A stretch of DNA of 36,296 nt from JABDNZ01 sp050049805 (GCA_050049805.1 JASFVN010000012.1:1-36296), one strand, 5' to 3'. Shown: positions 7,829-16,174, numbered from the stretch's first letter. Translations and numbers: made by a program. Notes: generated by a model from the sequence alone, not told the origin.

Positions 7829-8113
7829 AGAACTCTGTGAATATCGTCTGGAAAGATTTGGGGGTTTCCACAACGCCGTGGAGAACAGATGTTTGTGAAG
7901 ACAACTACGGACATCTTCACAATCCCATCCACAAGCCTGGGAACATAGATGATCAAGAGGAATGAGGAGGATTGGACATTTTCGGTCTGTTCTTCCACAC
8001 TTCCACAGTTTCTACTACTACTGATTTTTACTCTTTAAGAAGAAAAGAACCTACTCGCTTCACGAGATTTTGTGGAAAGAGGCCAGGCCGAACCCCGGCG
8101 TAGCGGAGGATTC
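7829..8113. other. Probable chromosomal origin of replication (oriC)
   Basis: This 285-base gene-free stretch between dnaA and dnaN holds several degenerate DnaA boxes. On the plus strand these are GTTTCCACA (7864-7872), CCATCCACA (7925-7933), TCTTCCACA (7991-7999) and ACTTCCACA (7999-8007). On the minus strand CTTTCCACA lies at 8071-8079. All keep the CCACA core with two or three mismatches in the first four positions. Weaker TTCACA sites lie at 7892-7899 (minus) and 7916-7921 (plus). The last plus-strand pair stands directly before a CTA repeat and an AT-rich segment (about 8009-8050) that would serve as the unwinding element. The base skew of the top strand changes from C-rich to G-rich across this region. 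Confidence 0.8.
8012..8023 (+). other. DnaA-trio-like repeat (CTA CTA CTA CTG)
   Basis: Four triplets following the tandem TTCCACAC/TTCCACAG boxes at 7993-8008 after a three-base gap, and leading into an AT-rich tract. Read 3' to 5' on the complementary strand they are GAT GAT GAT GAC. This is the element (3'-GAT-5' repeats next to a DnaA box) described as the single-strand DnaA loading site in Bacillus subtilis and other bacteria. Order and orientation agree; there is no GC-rich cluster between box and repeat. Confidence 0.6.
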
Positions 8114-9229
8114 ATGATATTCACCATCACTAGACAAAACCTTCATCAGGGTCTAGCCGCCGTGTCAGCCAGCATTCCCACTAAAACGACGCTTCCGGTG
8201 CTGTCCAACATTCTGTTGGAGGCGAAGGATGGAGGTGTGTGGATGAGTGGGACGGACTTGGACGTAGCTGTGAGGGTACAGGTTCCAGCGGAAGTCGAAA
8301 GCCCCGGAAGCCTGACGGCTCCAGGCAAGAAGCTTCAGGAGATCGCCAGGGAACTGCCAGACCGCCCGGTGGAGGTGGTTGCCAGGGGTGACCAACTGGA
8401 GCTGAAATGTGGTAGAAGCTCCTTCAAGTTGAATGGTCTTCCCAGCGAAGAGTTCCCGAGCCTTCCGGGGGTGGATTTTGAAAAAGGCTGGAGTGTGAGG
8501 GGCAAGGAACTCCAGAGTTTGATTCATCACACTTCTTTCGCGGTGTCGACTGAAGAAAGCCGGCCCATACTGAACGGGGTGCTCTGGGAACTTCGGGATG
8601 GCCGGATGCAGATGGTGGCCACCAACGGCCACCGCCTGGCTCGGATGGCTGTTCCGGCGGGGCCGGCCACAGCGACCAGCGCCGACTTCATCGTGCCCCC
8701 GGCGGCCCTCCAGCAAGTGCAAAGACTTTTCAAGGCCGAAGATGAGCTGGAAGTGGCTAGAGATGGAAACCACCTTGGGTTCCGATCCTCAGGAACGGAG
8801 GTGTATACCCGGCTCATCGAAGGAACCTATCCGAATTATGAGCAGGTCATTCCGAAGGACAACGACAAACAGGCGGTGGTGGAAAAGGCCGCGCTGGAGT
8901 CGGCTGTGCGCCGTATGGCGATTGTGGCCAGTGACCAGACGCACAGAATTCGCTTGGTCTTCGACGAGGGACGTGTGCAGCTGAACGTTTTGACGCCGGA
9001 TCTGGGTGAGGGGGAGGATGAGCTCGACGTTCAGTATGATAGCGAAGAGCTGGAGATCGGGTTTAACGCCAACTACCTGCTGGAGGTGCTACGGTATATG
9101 CCGACGCAGGAAGTCAAGTTGACCTTCCGGGCCCCGGAGAGGGCTGCAACCCTGGAACCAGTTACAGCGGAAGACGAGGAAGGGATGGATTACCTCTGTC
9201 TGGTGATGCCGCTGAGGCTGCTGGACTGA
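8114..9229 (+). CDS. dnaN: DNA polymerase III beta subunit (sliding clamp)
   Basis: Ring-shaped processivity clamp for DNA polymerase III. From the ATG at 8114 it is 371 aa, the family length. It begins MIFTITRQNLHQGLAAVSASIPTK, carries LPVLSNILLEA, GTDLDV and SFAVSTEESRPILNGVLWE, and ends with the clamp C terminus YLCLVMPLRLLD that forms part of the partner-binding pocket. The ATG is chosen over an upstream GTG (8072) because GGAGGA (8105-8110) stands three to five bases before it and because the protein then aligns with the family N terminus. It follows the origin and is closed by a strong terminator. Confidence 0.98.
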   Translation: MIFTITRQNLHQGLAAVSASIPTKTTLPVLSNILLEAKDGGVWMSGTDLDVAVRVQVPAEVESPGSLTAPGKKLQEIARELPDRPVEVVARGDQLELKCGRSSFKLNGLPSEEFPSLPGVDFEKGWSVRGKELQSLIHHTSFAVSTEESRPILNGVLWELRDGRMQMVATNGHRLARMAVPAGPATATSADFIVPPAALQQVQRLFKAEDELEVARDGNHLGFRSSGTEVYTRLIEGTYPNYEQVIPKDNDKQAVVEKAALESAVRRMAIVASDQTHRIRLVFDEGRVQLNVLTPDLGEGEDELDVQYDSEELEIGFNANYLLEVLRYMPTQEVKLTFRAPERAATLEPVTAEDEEGMDYLCLVMPLRLLD

Positions 9230-9255
9230 AGAAGGCACAGGTAGGGGAGAGGTGG

Positions 9256-9288
9256 AGAGGGGTCAGCAGAAAGCTGACCCCTCTTCTT
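9256..9288 (+). terminator. Rho-independent terminator after dnaN
   Basis: Perfect 12-base stem AGAGGGGTCAGC / GCTGACCCCTCT with an AGAAA loop, followed by TCTT, starting 27 bases after the dnaN stop. It separates dnaN from the downstream sensor-kinase operon. The tract after it (9289-9370) holds no recognisable gene and no clear promoter. Confidence 0.85.
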
Positions 9289-9370
9289 AGCAGGGAACGA
9301 ACGGAGGGCACTTCTCCGTGTAAGAGACTCTGGGCTGGATGAAAGGCCCCCGGAATGGCAGAGTTGAAGA

Positions 9371-10417
9371 GTGGATACTCGAGTTGCTGGTGATGGTGGC
9401 TGGCCGCGGAGGCCCTTTACAAGAGTAAGCTGTCTAGTCGGGATGCTTCTCTTGGGCCTGCTCCAAGGGTGTGGGGATGATAATGGCATACCGCCCCTCG
9501 ACACCGTCAGGTTTGGTCAGGTGGGGGAGGTGGAGGTGGGTATTGTGGCGCCACTGGTTTCCGAGGCCGACGCTGGGGAGCTCCAGCAGATTCTCACCTG
9601 GGGGTCGTCTGGTGCTTGGGTTCTCAGGGAGATCATCTCCTACCGTGGTTTGGAAGGAGACGAAACGGTTTCGAAGAACGAGGGCGATCCGGTGGCTTAT
9701 GCGTCTGCCTACGCGTCGTTTATTGCCCGGGTCAATCAGAATGACAGCGGGGTCGAGCTCTTCTCTGTTTCTCCCGAGCCTCCTCAGCCCTGTGCCCCCA
9801 CCCGAACCCGGGTCACCGTCACGATATGGGATGAGCTCCGGGAGCAAGAGAGGACTTGGGTTCGCTGCGCCGCCCGAAGCCTCGGGACGCTACGCACATC
9901 GGAAGCTGGCCCGGATTTGGACGCTCTTCGTGTTATTCAGGCGGCAATCCTGGTTCGGGACTTTACCCAGGGACCGGATTTTGTTTCGGCCTACGTGGGT
10001 AGCGTTCCTTTTGGGACCCTGGATCGGGGAGAGGATTCTGGGGCGGGGTGGAATGAACCGGATGTGTTTTTCTCTGTCCCGGCTGGGAATCCGAATCCTC
10101 CTACCGGGTGGTTGAAGTTCTGGGCCGATCACAATGGTACCGCGCCAAAGGATATTCCGGCCGTGAATTGGGCCGAGGAGATGGTGGTTGTGGCTGCAGT
10201 GGGGCGGCGTACCGAAGCTGGGGACAGCGTAGAGGTAAGGAGGATCCTCCAGGTCGCCAACAGGACCGAGGTTTTCCTTTATGAGAGGGTCCCCGGGGAT
10301 TTCTGCTCACCAGCAGCCCGGGACCATTTCCCCATTCACATTGTTGTGGCTCCCCGCACGCTTCAGCCTACGGACTTCGCCGACCTGGTGCAGGAGCGGG
10401 TCCCCTGCGGGAACTAG
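9371..10417 (+). CDS. Lipoprotein with PrcB-like C-terminal domain
   Basis: Exported protein of 348 aa whose N terminus has an arginine-containing region (WPRRPFTR), a hydrophobic stretch and a lipobox LLQGC, giving a lipidated cysteine at about residue 34. The middle is not recognised. The last 95 or so residues (NWAEEMVVVAAVGRR, GDSVEVRRI, then PIHIVVAPR) resemble the PrcB C-terminal domain, known from a lipoprotein partner of the PrtP protease of treponemes and from many uncharacterised lipoproteins. The start is GTG, the first possible one after an in-frame stop; an internal ATG (9443) would truncate the signal peptide. It ends four bases before the sensor kinase, so it is probably the first gene of that operon. 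Confidence 0.75.
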   Translation: MDTRVAGDGGWPRRPFTRVSCLVGMLLLGLLQGCGDDNGIPPLDTVRFGQVGEVEVGIVAPLVSEADAGELQQILTWGSSGAWVLREIISYRGLEGDETVSKNEGDPVAYASAYASFIARVNQNDSGVELFSVSPEPPQPCAPTRTRVTVTIWDELREQERTWVRCAARSLGTLRTSEAGPDLDALRVIQAAILVRDFTQGPDFVSAYVGSVPFGTLDRGEDSGAGWNEPDVFFSVPAGNPNPPTGWLKFWADHNGTAPKDIPAVNWAEEMVVVAAVGRRTEAGDSVEVRRILQVANRTEVFLYERVPGDFCSPAARDHFPIHIVVAPRTLQPTDFADLVQERVPCGN

Positions 10418-10421
10418 ACCG

Positions 10422-11915
10422 GTGTCTCTTCGCCGCCAATATCTTCTCGTCTTCGTAGCCTTCTCCGTGGCACTTACTGCCCTCGGAGGCGTTCTGGCCT
10501 ACACGTCCACCTCCCACGTCCTGGAGGATGAGCTGGACCGGAAGCTGGTACAGGTGGCGGGGGCGGCGGCGGATGTGGGCCTCAGCGCCAACCTTCTACT
10601 GAGTTTCCGACCGGGGGAGGAAGAAGACGCGACCTTCACCAGCCTCCAGGAACGGCTTCGCCGGCTAAAGCGTTTTGTGGAGGAAGCGTACGTGGTGCGA
10701 CAGGACGGGACTGCGTTGGTGACGACTCTTCCCACGGATTCGGTCCGTATTGGGGAAATCCCCCCGGAACTGGCTCCCCACGCCGAGGACCTTCTTGATG
10801 CAGTGACAGACGGCTACGCGGTTTCGGACCTCTGGGGCCCCTTCGAGGGAGACCGTTATTACAAGTATGGTTTCGTTCGACTCGAACACAGCTTTGTTCC
10901 CCTGGAAGGGAGTGATCCCTCCTCCCCGGAGGCTAGTATCCCGGACCCTCTGCAGAACGCCGTTTTAGCGGTTCGTATGCCGTTGGAATACCGGCAGCCT
11001 CTGACTGAATTCAGAAGAGCGGTCATGGTGGGATCTCTTGCGGCGGCGGTAGTCGCGGCCCTCATCGCCTGGATTCTGGCTACGACCATTACCGGTCCAC
11101 TGAATAGGCTGGGTCGGGTAGCCCTGCGGATCCAGCGGGGTCACATGGACGAGCCCGTGAGGCGGGAGAGGGGTGGGGAGTTGGGACGGCTGTCTCGAGC
11201 CATGGAGCGGATGCGGGTTGGAATTTTGTATCGAGACGAGCAGCTACGGCTCATGCTGGCCCAGGTCGCCCACGAAATCCGGAATCCACTTGGAGGTCTG
11301 GAGCTTTTTGCCTCGGCGGCGGCGGAGTCCGAGGATCCGAAAGCCAGGACGAAGTTCATCGGGAAGGTCCGGGACGAGATCAACGCTCTGAACCGGATCA
11401 TCGATGATTTCCTCACCTTTGCCAGGCCGCTACGACCGGTGGGCGACCTCCACGATGCCCGGACTCCGATTCGGGAAGCGGTGGACCTCGTGGAGATGGA
11501 GATGAGGGATCGCGGCGTTGAGCTGACCCTGGAGATTCCTCCGGAGCCCCTTATGGCCAGGGCTGATCAGGAGCACGTGAAAAGGGTGACTTTGAACCTG
11601 GTTCGAAACGCAGCCCAGGCGGGGGAGGAGGTGTTGGTCCGGTGTGGGCCCTTCAGGGGGGAGGTGGTGATTCTGGTTCGCGACAACGGCCCTGGGATTC
11701 CTCCGGAGTTGGAGGAGAGGATCTTCGAGCCTTTCGTCACCGACAAAGAGCAGGGGGCCGGACTTGGGCTGGCAATTGTGAAGGCTGTCGCCGAAGCGAA
11801 CGGGGGTCGTGTCGAGGTTACAACGGGGGATGGGTCCAGTGGGGTGGGAGCCGAGTTCAGGGTATATTTCCGGGGGGCGGAAGACTTTTCACCGGAGGAA
11901 GAAGAAGGCCATTAA
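10422..11915 (+). CDS. Membrane sensor histidine kinase
   Basis: Two-component sensor of 497 aa from a GTG start. Transmembrane segment 1 (about residues 5-27), a periplasmic sensor region of about 170 residues, transmembrane segment 2 (about 201-221) and a HAMP linker (222-275) lead to the kinase core. The phosphorylated His284 lies in AQVAHEIRNPLGGLELF. The ATP-binding domain has the N box NLVRNAAQA, G1 DNGPGIP (421-427) and G2 GAGLGL (445-450). The upstream in-frame extension is rejected because it runs through the lipoprotein gene. It stops directly against the response regulator ATG (TAAATG). The periplasmic region has no recognised family, so the signal is unknown. Confidence 0.9.
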   Translation: MSLRRQYLLVFVAFSVALTALGGVLAYTSTSHVLEDELDRKLVQVAGAAADVGLSANLLLSFRPGEEEDATFTSLQERLRRLKRFVEEAYVVRQDGTALVTTLPTDSVRIGEIPPELAPHAEDLLDAVTDGYAVSDLWGPFEGDRYYKYGFVRLEHSFVPLEGSDPSSPEASIPDPLQNAVLAVRMPLEYRQPLTEFRRAVMVGSLAAAVVAALIAWILATTITGPLNRLGRVALRIQRGHMDEPVRRERGGELGRLSRAMERMRVGILYRDEQLRLMLAQVAHEIRNPLGGLELFASAAAESEDPKARTKFIGKVRDEINALNRIIDDFLTFARPLRPVGDLHDARTPIREAVDLVEMEMRDRGVELTLEIPPEPLMARADQEHVKRVTLNLVRNAAQAGEEVLVRCGPFRGEVVILVRDNGPGIPPELEERIFEPFVTDKEQGAGLGLAIVKAVAEANGGRVEVTTGDGSSGVGAEFRVYFRGAEDFSPEEEEGH

Positions 11916-13313
11916 ATGGCGCAGGTTCTGATCATCGACGACCACGACTCCATGCGGGAGGGCCTCGAGCTTCTCCTTCGACGCAGGGGGCACAAAACCT
12001 TTTCGGCTGATGCCGGAGAGCGTGGACTGGCTTTATTGGACGAGGTAGGTGCGGACCTGGTGATCACCGACTTGAAGATGGCCAGGATGGACGGGATCGA
12101 GGTGCTGGAGAAAGTCCGGGAACGATATCCGGACGTGGAAGTGTTGGTCATCACCGCTTACGGGACCATCGAAAAAGCGGTGGAAGCCATGAAGCTTGGA
12201 GCCGCCGATTTCATAACGAAGCCGTTCAGCTCCGAGGAGTTCGGGGTGAAGGTCGACCGTTTGCTGAACGAGCGGGAGGAAAGGCTCCGTCTCAGGCGGG
12301 AAAACGTAGCCCTCAGGGTGGAAAACACCTATTTGCGAGAGGAAACGGACGCTCGATACGGCGAGATCGTGGGCGGATCCAAGCAGATGGATGAGGTTTT
12401 CAAGTGGATCGCGCGGGTGGCGCGCAGCGACTCGACGGTCATGATCTACGGGGAGTCCGGAACGGGGAAAGAGCTGGTGGCCCGGGCCATCCACGCAGGT
12501 TCGCGCCGGAAAGACGGCCCCTTCGTTCGGGTGAACTGCGGGGCCCTTACCGAAGGGCTCCTGGACTCGGAGCTGTTTGGCCACGAGAGGGGCGCCTTTA
12601 CGGGGGCAGAGCGGCAACGCCGGGGAAGGTTCGAGCTGGCCGATGGAGGGACCCTCTTCCTGGATGAGATTGCCACCATCAGCCACACGACTCAGGTGCG
12701 TCTTCTCCGGGTCCTCCAGGAGCGGGAGCTGGAGCGTGTTGGCGGGGAAGAGACCATTCCGGTGGACGTTCGGATCATCGCCGCCACGAACACACCCGCC
12801 GACGAGCTACAGAAGGGAGAGGCCTTCCGGGAAGATCTCTTTTATCGACTTCATGTTGTGCCGGTCACCATTCCTCCCCTGAGGGAACGGAAGGACGACG
12901 TGCCCGTCCTGGCCCGCCACTTTCTGGAGAAGCTGAGGGAGAGAACCAACCACCAGGTTCAGGACTTGAGCGAGGTTGCCCTGTCTCGCCTGGAGGAATA
13001 CGACTGGCCGGGGAACGTGCGGGAACTGGAAAACGTCATGGAACGGGCCTTGGTCCTGGCGGAAGATGATATCCTCGAGGAAGAGGACCTCCCCTTCCTA
13101 CCAGCTGGTGACGCCCTGGACACCTCCCTCATCGACGCCGCAATCCCTGGCGACGGAATGGATCTGAATCAGGCCGTCGAGGGATTGGAAGAGCGTCTCT
13201 TGAGAAGGGCTCTGGAACAGGCCCGAGGCGTGAAGGCGGAAGCCGCCAGGCTCCTGGGACTGAAGACCAGCGCCCTGTATTACAAACTCGAGAAATACGG
13301 GATCGAAGTGTGA
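11916..13313 (+). CDS. NtrC-family sigma-54-dependent response regulator
   Basis: Transcription activator of 465 aa and evident partner of the adjoining kinase. The receiver domain has D8/D9, phospho-acceptor D52 (VITDLKM), T80 and K102. The AAA+ domain has Walker A GESGTGKE (179-186), the sigma-54 contact loop GAFTGA (226-231) and Walker B LFLDE (247-251). The C-terminal Fis-type helix-turn-helix is ARLLGLKTSALYYKLEKYGI. All key residues are present, so it should be active with RNA polymerase sigma-54. I found no convincing -24/-12 site (TGGCAC-N5-TTGC) in the intergenic regions of this window. The start is immediately after the kinase stop, and the end overlaps the next gene by four bases (GTGA). 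Confidence 0.95.
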   Translation: MAQVLIIDDHDSMREGLELLLRRRGHKTFSADAGERGLALLDEVGADLVITDLKMARMDGIEVLEKVRERYPDVEVLVITAYGTIEKAVEAMKLGAADFITKPFSSEEFGVKVDRLLNEREERLRLRRENVALRVENTYLREETDARYGEIVGGSKQMDEVFKWIARVARSDSTVMIYGESGTGKELVARAIHAGSRRKDGPFVRVNCGALTEGLLDSELFGHERGAFTGAERQRRGRFELADGGTLFLDEIATISHTTQVRLLRVLQERELERVGGEETIPVDVRIIAATNTPADELQKGEAFREDLFYRLHVVPVTIPPLRERKDDVPVLARHFLEKLRERTNHQVQDLSEVALSRLEEYDWPGNVRELENVMERALVLAEDDILEEEDLPFLPAGDALDTSLIDAAIPGDGMDLNQAVEGLEERLLRRALEQARGVKAEAARLLGLKTSALYYKLEKYGIEV

Positions 13314-14224
13314 GTTCTCCACCCCTGTCCCTCCGAGATCGGAGGGCGGTGAAGGGCTTCGGCCGTCGTGGGCGGTTTTCGCCAGCCTTGCTGGTTCTCC
13401 TCTTCTGCGCCTTCCGCCCCCAGGGAGTGTCTGCCCAGGAAGAAACCAACCTCCAGGTAGCCGAGCTCCGGCACACCGAGGCCCAGGATCTCTACGATGC
13501 CGCCAGGGCAGCGCTGGAGGCTTACGAGACTGAGTATACCCAAGCGCTTCAGGCCTTCGACCAGGCACGCACCTCCGAAAATGAGGAAGCAGCGTTGGAG
13601 GCCTACGCACGGGTTACTCAGGTTGCCGGCCTGAGGGGTGTGGCTCAACGCCGGCTGGAGGAGCGGGCGGAGGAGCTTCGGGAAGCCAGGCGCGTCCTTC
13701 TGGAGGCGAACAGGATCTATTGGCAGGGATTGATCGATCGGGCAGGGGTGGCAACCGATTCCACCGAATTGGAGGCCCTGTACGTTCAGATCGAGGGCAC
13801 CATTGCGGAGATGGGACGCCTACGGGCCCTTCCGGAACCCGAGATCACCCTTGAGCCCTTGCCGGAAATCAACATCGAGCCCAGAGACGGCCCGAACGAG
13901 CTGCGCCTGAAGGCAGGGAGGTTGGAGTTCGCGGCGAGCAGGTATGAAGAGCAACAAGCGTATTTCACTCAGCAGCTGGAGGACCTTCGTCGGGACCAGA
14001 GGCTTTATCAGATCAGCCGCGATTTCCTGGCAGACAGGGAGCGATTCGGCGACCGGCCTCCGGTGGGTGCGGCGGGAGCACGGAACGTCCTGCCTCCGGA
14101 GCAGTTGGAGCAGCAGATCCAGGAATTGGAGCTTATTCAGGAGGAGCTGGTCCAGCGAATCCAGTCCATCAGGACCCGGGCGGCGGATTTCCGACGACGG
14201 GCAGGAGGGGGGGAGTGGGCATGA
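13310..14224 (+). CDS. Exported coiled-coil protein of unknown function
   Basis: A 304 aa protein starting with GTG inside the stop of the regulator gene. It has a basic N region, a hydrophobic core (SPALLVLLFCAF) and a likely signal peptidase site after GVSA. The rest is nearly all charged helix with heptad-like spacing, rich in Glu, Arg, Leu and Gln. Long coiled coils are predicted at about residues 45-165 and 200-295, broken by a proline-rich segment (LPEPEITLEPLPEINIEP). I do not recognise a family. It is probably periplasmic. It sits between the response regulator and the predicted outer-membrane barrel, overlapping each by four bases, so a structural or tethering role with that barrel is a reasonable inference. 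Confidence 0.7.
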   Translation: MSSPPLSLRDRRAVKGFGRRGRFSPALLVLLFCAFRPQGVSAQEETNLQVAELRHTEAQDLYDAARAALEAYETEYTQALQAFDQARTSENEEAALEAYARVTQVAGLRGVAQRRLEERAEELREARRVLLEANRIYWQGLIDRAGVATDSTELEALYVQIEGTIAEMGRLRALPEPEITLEPLPEINIEPRDGPNELRLKAGRLEFAASRYEEQQAYFTQQLEDLRRDQRLYQISRDFLADRERFGDRPPVGAAGARNVLPPEQLEQQIQELELIQEELVQRIQSIRTRAADFRRRAGGGEWA

Positions 14225-15375
14225 GCCGAGTTCTCCTCCTTGGCGCCCGGAGTTTTGTCAGGCTCCGGATGAGCCTTCTAGGGGTGGCCTTTTGGGGAGT
14301 AACGGGCCTCCCGGCACCTTTGTTCGGGCAGCCGGCCTGGCAGGACTTGGTCTTCACCGGCGGCCTGTCGGCTGAGGGGTACAGGGGAAATCTGCCCGCG
14401 GTGACGCTGACGGCGGTGGATAGCACGGAAGAAGCGTCGGCGGCCGTAGGCGAAATAGGGCTCAGGGGAGCCCTTACCCTCGTGGAACAGGAAGCGCGGA
14501 CGATCCGCCTCCAATTCGATACTGGATTGCGGCAGTTCGTGGCGGGCGGGTTCAAGTTGAGCAGCTACGCTCCCAAGGAACTGGTCGGGAGAGTGGATCT
14601 GAGCTACCGGGAGGCAGTGGAGTCCCTGGGGGAGGTTTGGTTTTTTGGGAGCGTGTCGGGCAGAAGGGTGACGGACCGGCCGCCCATGCCCCTCTTCCTG
14701 CAGCCGGGTTTCAGTACCATCGACGGAAGAGTTCAGCTCCGGCTCCTGCCCATTGGCGGGGTTCTCTACGATGCTCAGCTCTTCGGAGAGGTGGCCGAAT
14801 ACAGTTTCACCGATGCGACCCCGCAGCTGGCCCTTTTGGACAGGAGGGCGGTTGGCGTCGAGGTAGGGGCCACCTGGGGTTCCGACTGGTCCATCAGGGG
14901 GCACACAGGGTTCCGGTATTCCGAATTCGAGAACCAGGGGACCTTCGATCCGAGCGATCCGCTTCGCCGCGATAAGACCTTCACCCTCGGGGCTACCTGG
15001 ACCCTTCGGTCCAGCGTTCTAGCCCAGATAGGCGTGGAGGGGGGGCTGAACAGGTCCAACTCGAGCCGCCCGGAGTACAACGCCCTGAGGGTCAGGGCCG
15101 TTTTGGCCGTGCCGGTACGCCAGGACTTCAACATCAGTCTCTCTGCTGACCTCACCGCCAAGGACTACCTTACGGAGACGGGAGACGCTCTGCTGATTCC
15201 GGGTGAGGAGGCGGACAACGCTTCCGTGGTGTATGTGGAAGCCAGCCGGCCCCTCTTCATGAACCTGGACGGTGCCCTCCGTTTCGGTTGGACCCGGGCC
15301 GAGAGGAACATCGGGGACGAATATTACGAACGCTTCGGGGGTAGCCTTTTGTTCCGTTATCGGCCTTTCAACTGA
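14221..15375 (+). CDS. Predicted outer-membrane beta-barrel protein
   Basis: A 384 aa exported protein. The ATG at 14221 overlaps the preceding stop (ATGA) and follows a purine-rich GGAGGGGGGGAG. The N terminus is a signal sequence (basic RVLLLGARSFVRLR, then a hydrophobic core ending near PLFGQPAW). The remainder consists of alternating hydrophobic/polar strands separated by short turns, for example RVQLRLLPIGG, LRVRAVLAVPV, FNISLSADLTA and SLLFRYRPFN at the end, typical of a 14 to 18 strand barrel. No specific family is recognised. It is the last gene of the five-gene lipoprotein-kinase-regulator group; its gene ends 36 bases from a convergent gene. Confidence 0.7.
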   Translation: MSRVLLLGARSFVRLRMSLLGVAFWGVTGLPAPLFGQPAWQDLVFTGGLSAEGYRGNLPAVTLTAVDSTEEASAAVGEIGLRGALTLVEQEARTIRLQFDTGLRQFVAGGFKLSSYAPKELVGRVDLSYREAVESLGEVWFFGSVSGRRVTDRPPMPLFLQPGFSTIDGRVQLRLLPIGGVLYDAQLFGEVAEYSFTDATPQLALLDRRAVGVEVGATWGSDWSIRGHTGFRYSEFENQGTFDPSDPLRRDKTFTLGATWTLRSSVLAQIGVEGGLNRSNSSRPEYNALRVRAVLAVPVRQDFNISLSADLTAKDYLTETGDALLIPGEEADNASVVYVEASRPLFMNLDGALRFGWTRAERNIGDEYYERFGGSLLFRYRPFN

Positions 15376-15398
15376 TCCGGTTTCGTTGTTCCGACATG

Positions 15399-15411
15399 CC
15401 TCCCTTGGAGG
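15399..15411. terminator. Small hairpin between convergent genes
   Basis: CCTCC-CTT-GGAGG within the 36-base gap between the outer-membrane protein gene and the convergent phosphopantetheinyl transferase gene. The stem is only five pairs and no T-run follows on either strand, so termination function is uncertain. Confidence 0.25.
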
Positions 15412-16137
15412 TCAGATGCCGGGTGGAATCAGGTATGCCCAGGCCAATAGCCGGCCATGGTGAGACAGGGTGAGATCCAAGGGGACCTCCTTTCCCCGGT
15501 GAAAGACCTTCGGGATCCGGCGACCAGGTTTGCCTGGTCCGCAGCCGACCTCCAATTCCGTCTCCTCCACTCCCAACGTCTGGGCCATCGATCTTCTTGC
15601 CGCCAACCGAGCCAGAGCCGAGTGCCGGTGGGAGACGCAACTCCATTCCCTGGGTGAAAAAGATGGTTCCAGGAGCTTCTTCCAACCGTCGTTTGAGGCC
15701 GTCGTTTGCTGAGAGTCCCATGTGAACCGTGGGAAGGCGTGGCCGGCGTCCGGAATCCAGGTTACCGCATGCAGGGCGTTGCCCACCACTTCGATCCGAA
15801 GAGGCAACAGGAAGCTCTCATAGCGGACCTGGCCGAAGTGCGTCATCGGGGGGTCGTCAGCAGGCCCGTCGGGTGCAAAGAGGGTGACCTCAAAGGTGGG
15901 GTGGACGAAGACCGGGGGCCCGCCCTGAAATTTGCTGATGGTCTTGAAGGCGGCCTCTTTTCCAGCCCATCGAGCCCAGAGTGCTCGATCCTGGTTTTCC
16001 GTGGCTCGGATCTGAACCGTTTCCGCCTCGCTGAAGACCCTGGCGAGGAATCTGTGATCCGACGCCTTCCCCGCATGGCGGGGATCGGTCAGGTCGACGA
16101 TATCGTTTCCAAGATGCCAATGCGAAGGCATGGTCAT
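15412..16137 (-). CDS. 4'-phosphopantetheinyl transferase superfamily protein (AcpS-like)
   Basis: Transfers the 4'-phosphopantetheine arm of CoA to a serine of a carrier protein. Visible motifs are GNDIVDL near residue 10 (Mg-binding Asp), RVFSEAE, and WARWAGKEAAFK (catalytic Glu and Lys). After about 90 less conserved residues come GPGKPGRR and LTLSHHGRLLAWAYL. This order matches AcpS with a long insertion and a family of 200-250 aa relatives common in Bacteroidota, rather than Sfp, where the GKP/SH segment comes first. ATG 16137 is chosen (241 aa); a TTG at 16170 and an ATG at 16131 are alternatives. The only GGAGG lies rather far upstream. Target carrier protein is unknown; no carrier gene is nearby. 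Confidence 0.85.
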   Translation of the reverse strand: MTMPSHWHLGNDIVDLTDPRHAGKASDHRFLARVFSEAETVQIRATENQDRALWARWAGKEAAFKTISKFQGGPPVFVHPTFEVTLFAPDGPADDPPMTHFGQVRYESFLLPLRIEVVGNALHAVTWIPDAGHAFPRFTWDSQQTTASNDGWKKLLEPSFSPREWSCVSHRHSALARLAARRSMAQTLGVEETELEVGCGPGKPGRRIPKVFHRGKEVPLDLTLSHHGRLLAWAYLIPPGI

Positions 16138-16174
16138 GAAATCATGAAAAAGCCCTCCGGGGGGGCGCAACCCT

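Noticed and set aside
9350..9372. Sigma-54 promoter before the lipoprotein gene (TGGCAGAGTTGAAG)
   Set aside because: The spacing between TGG and TTG parts is too short and the GC element is missing.
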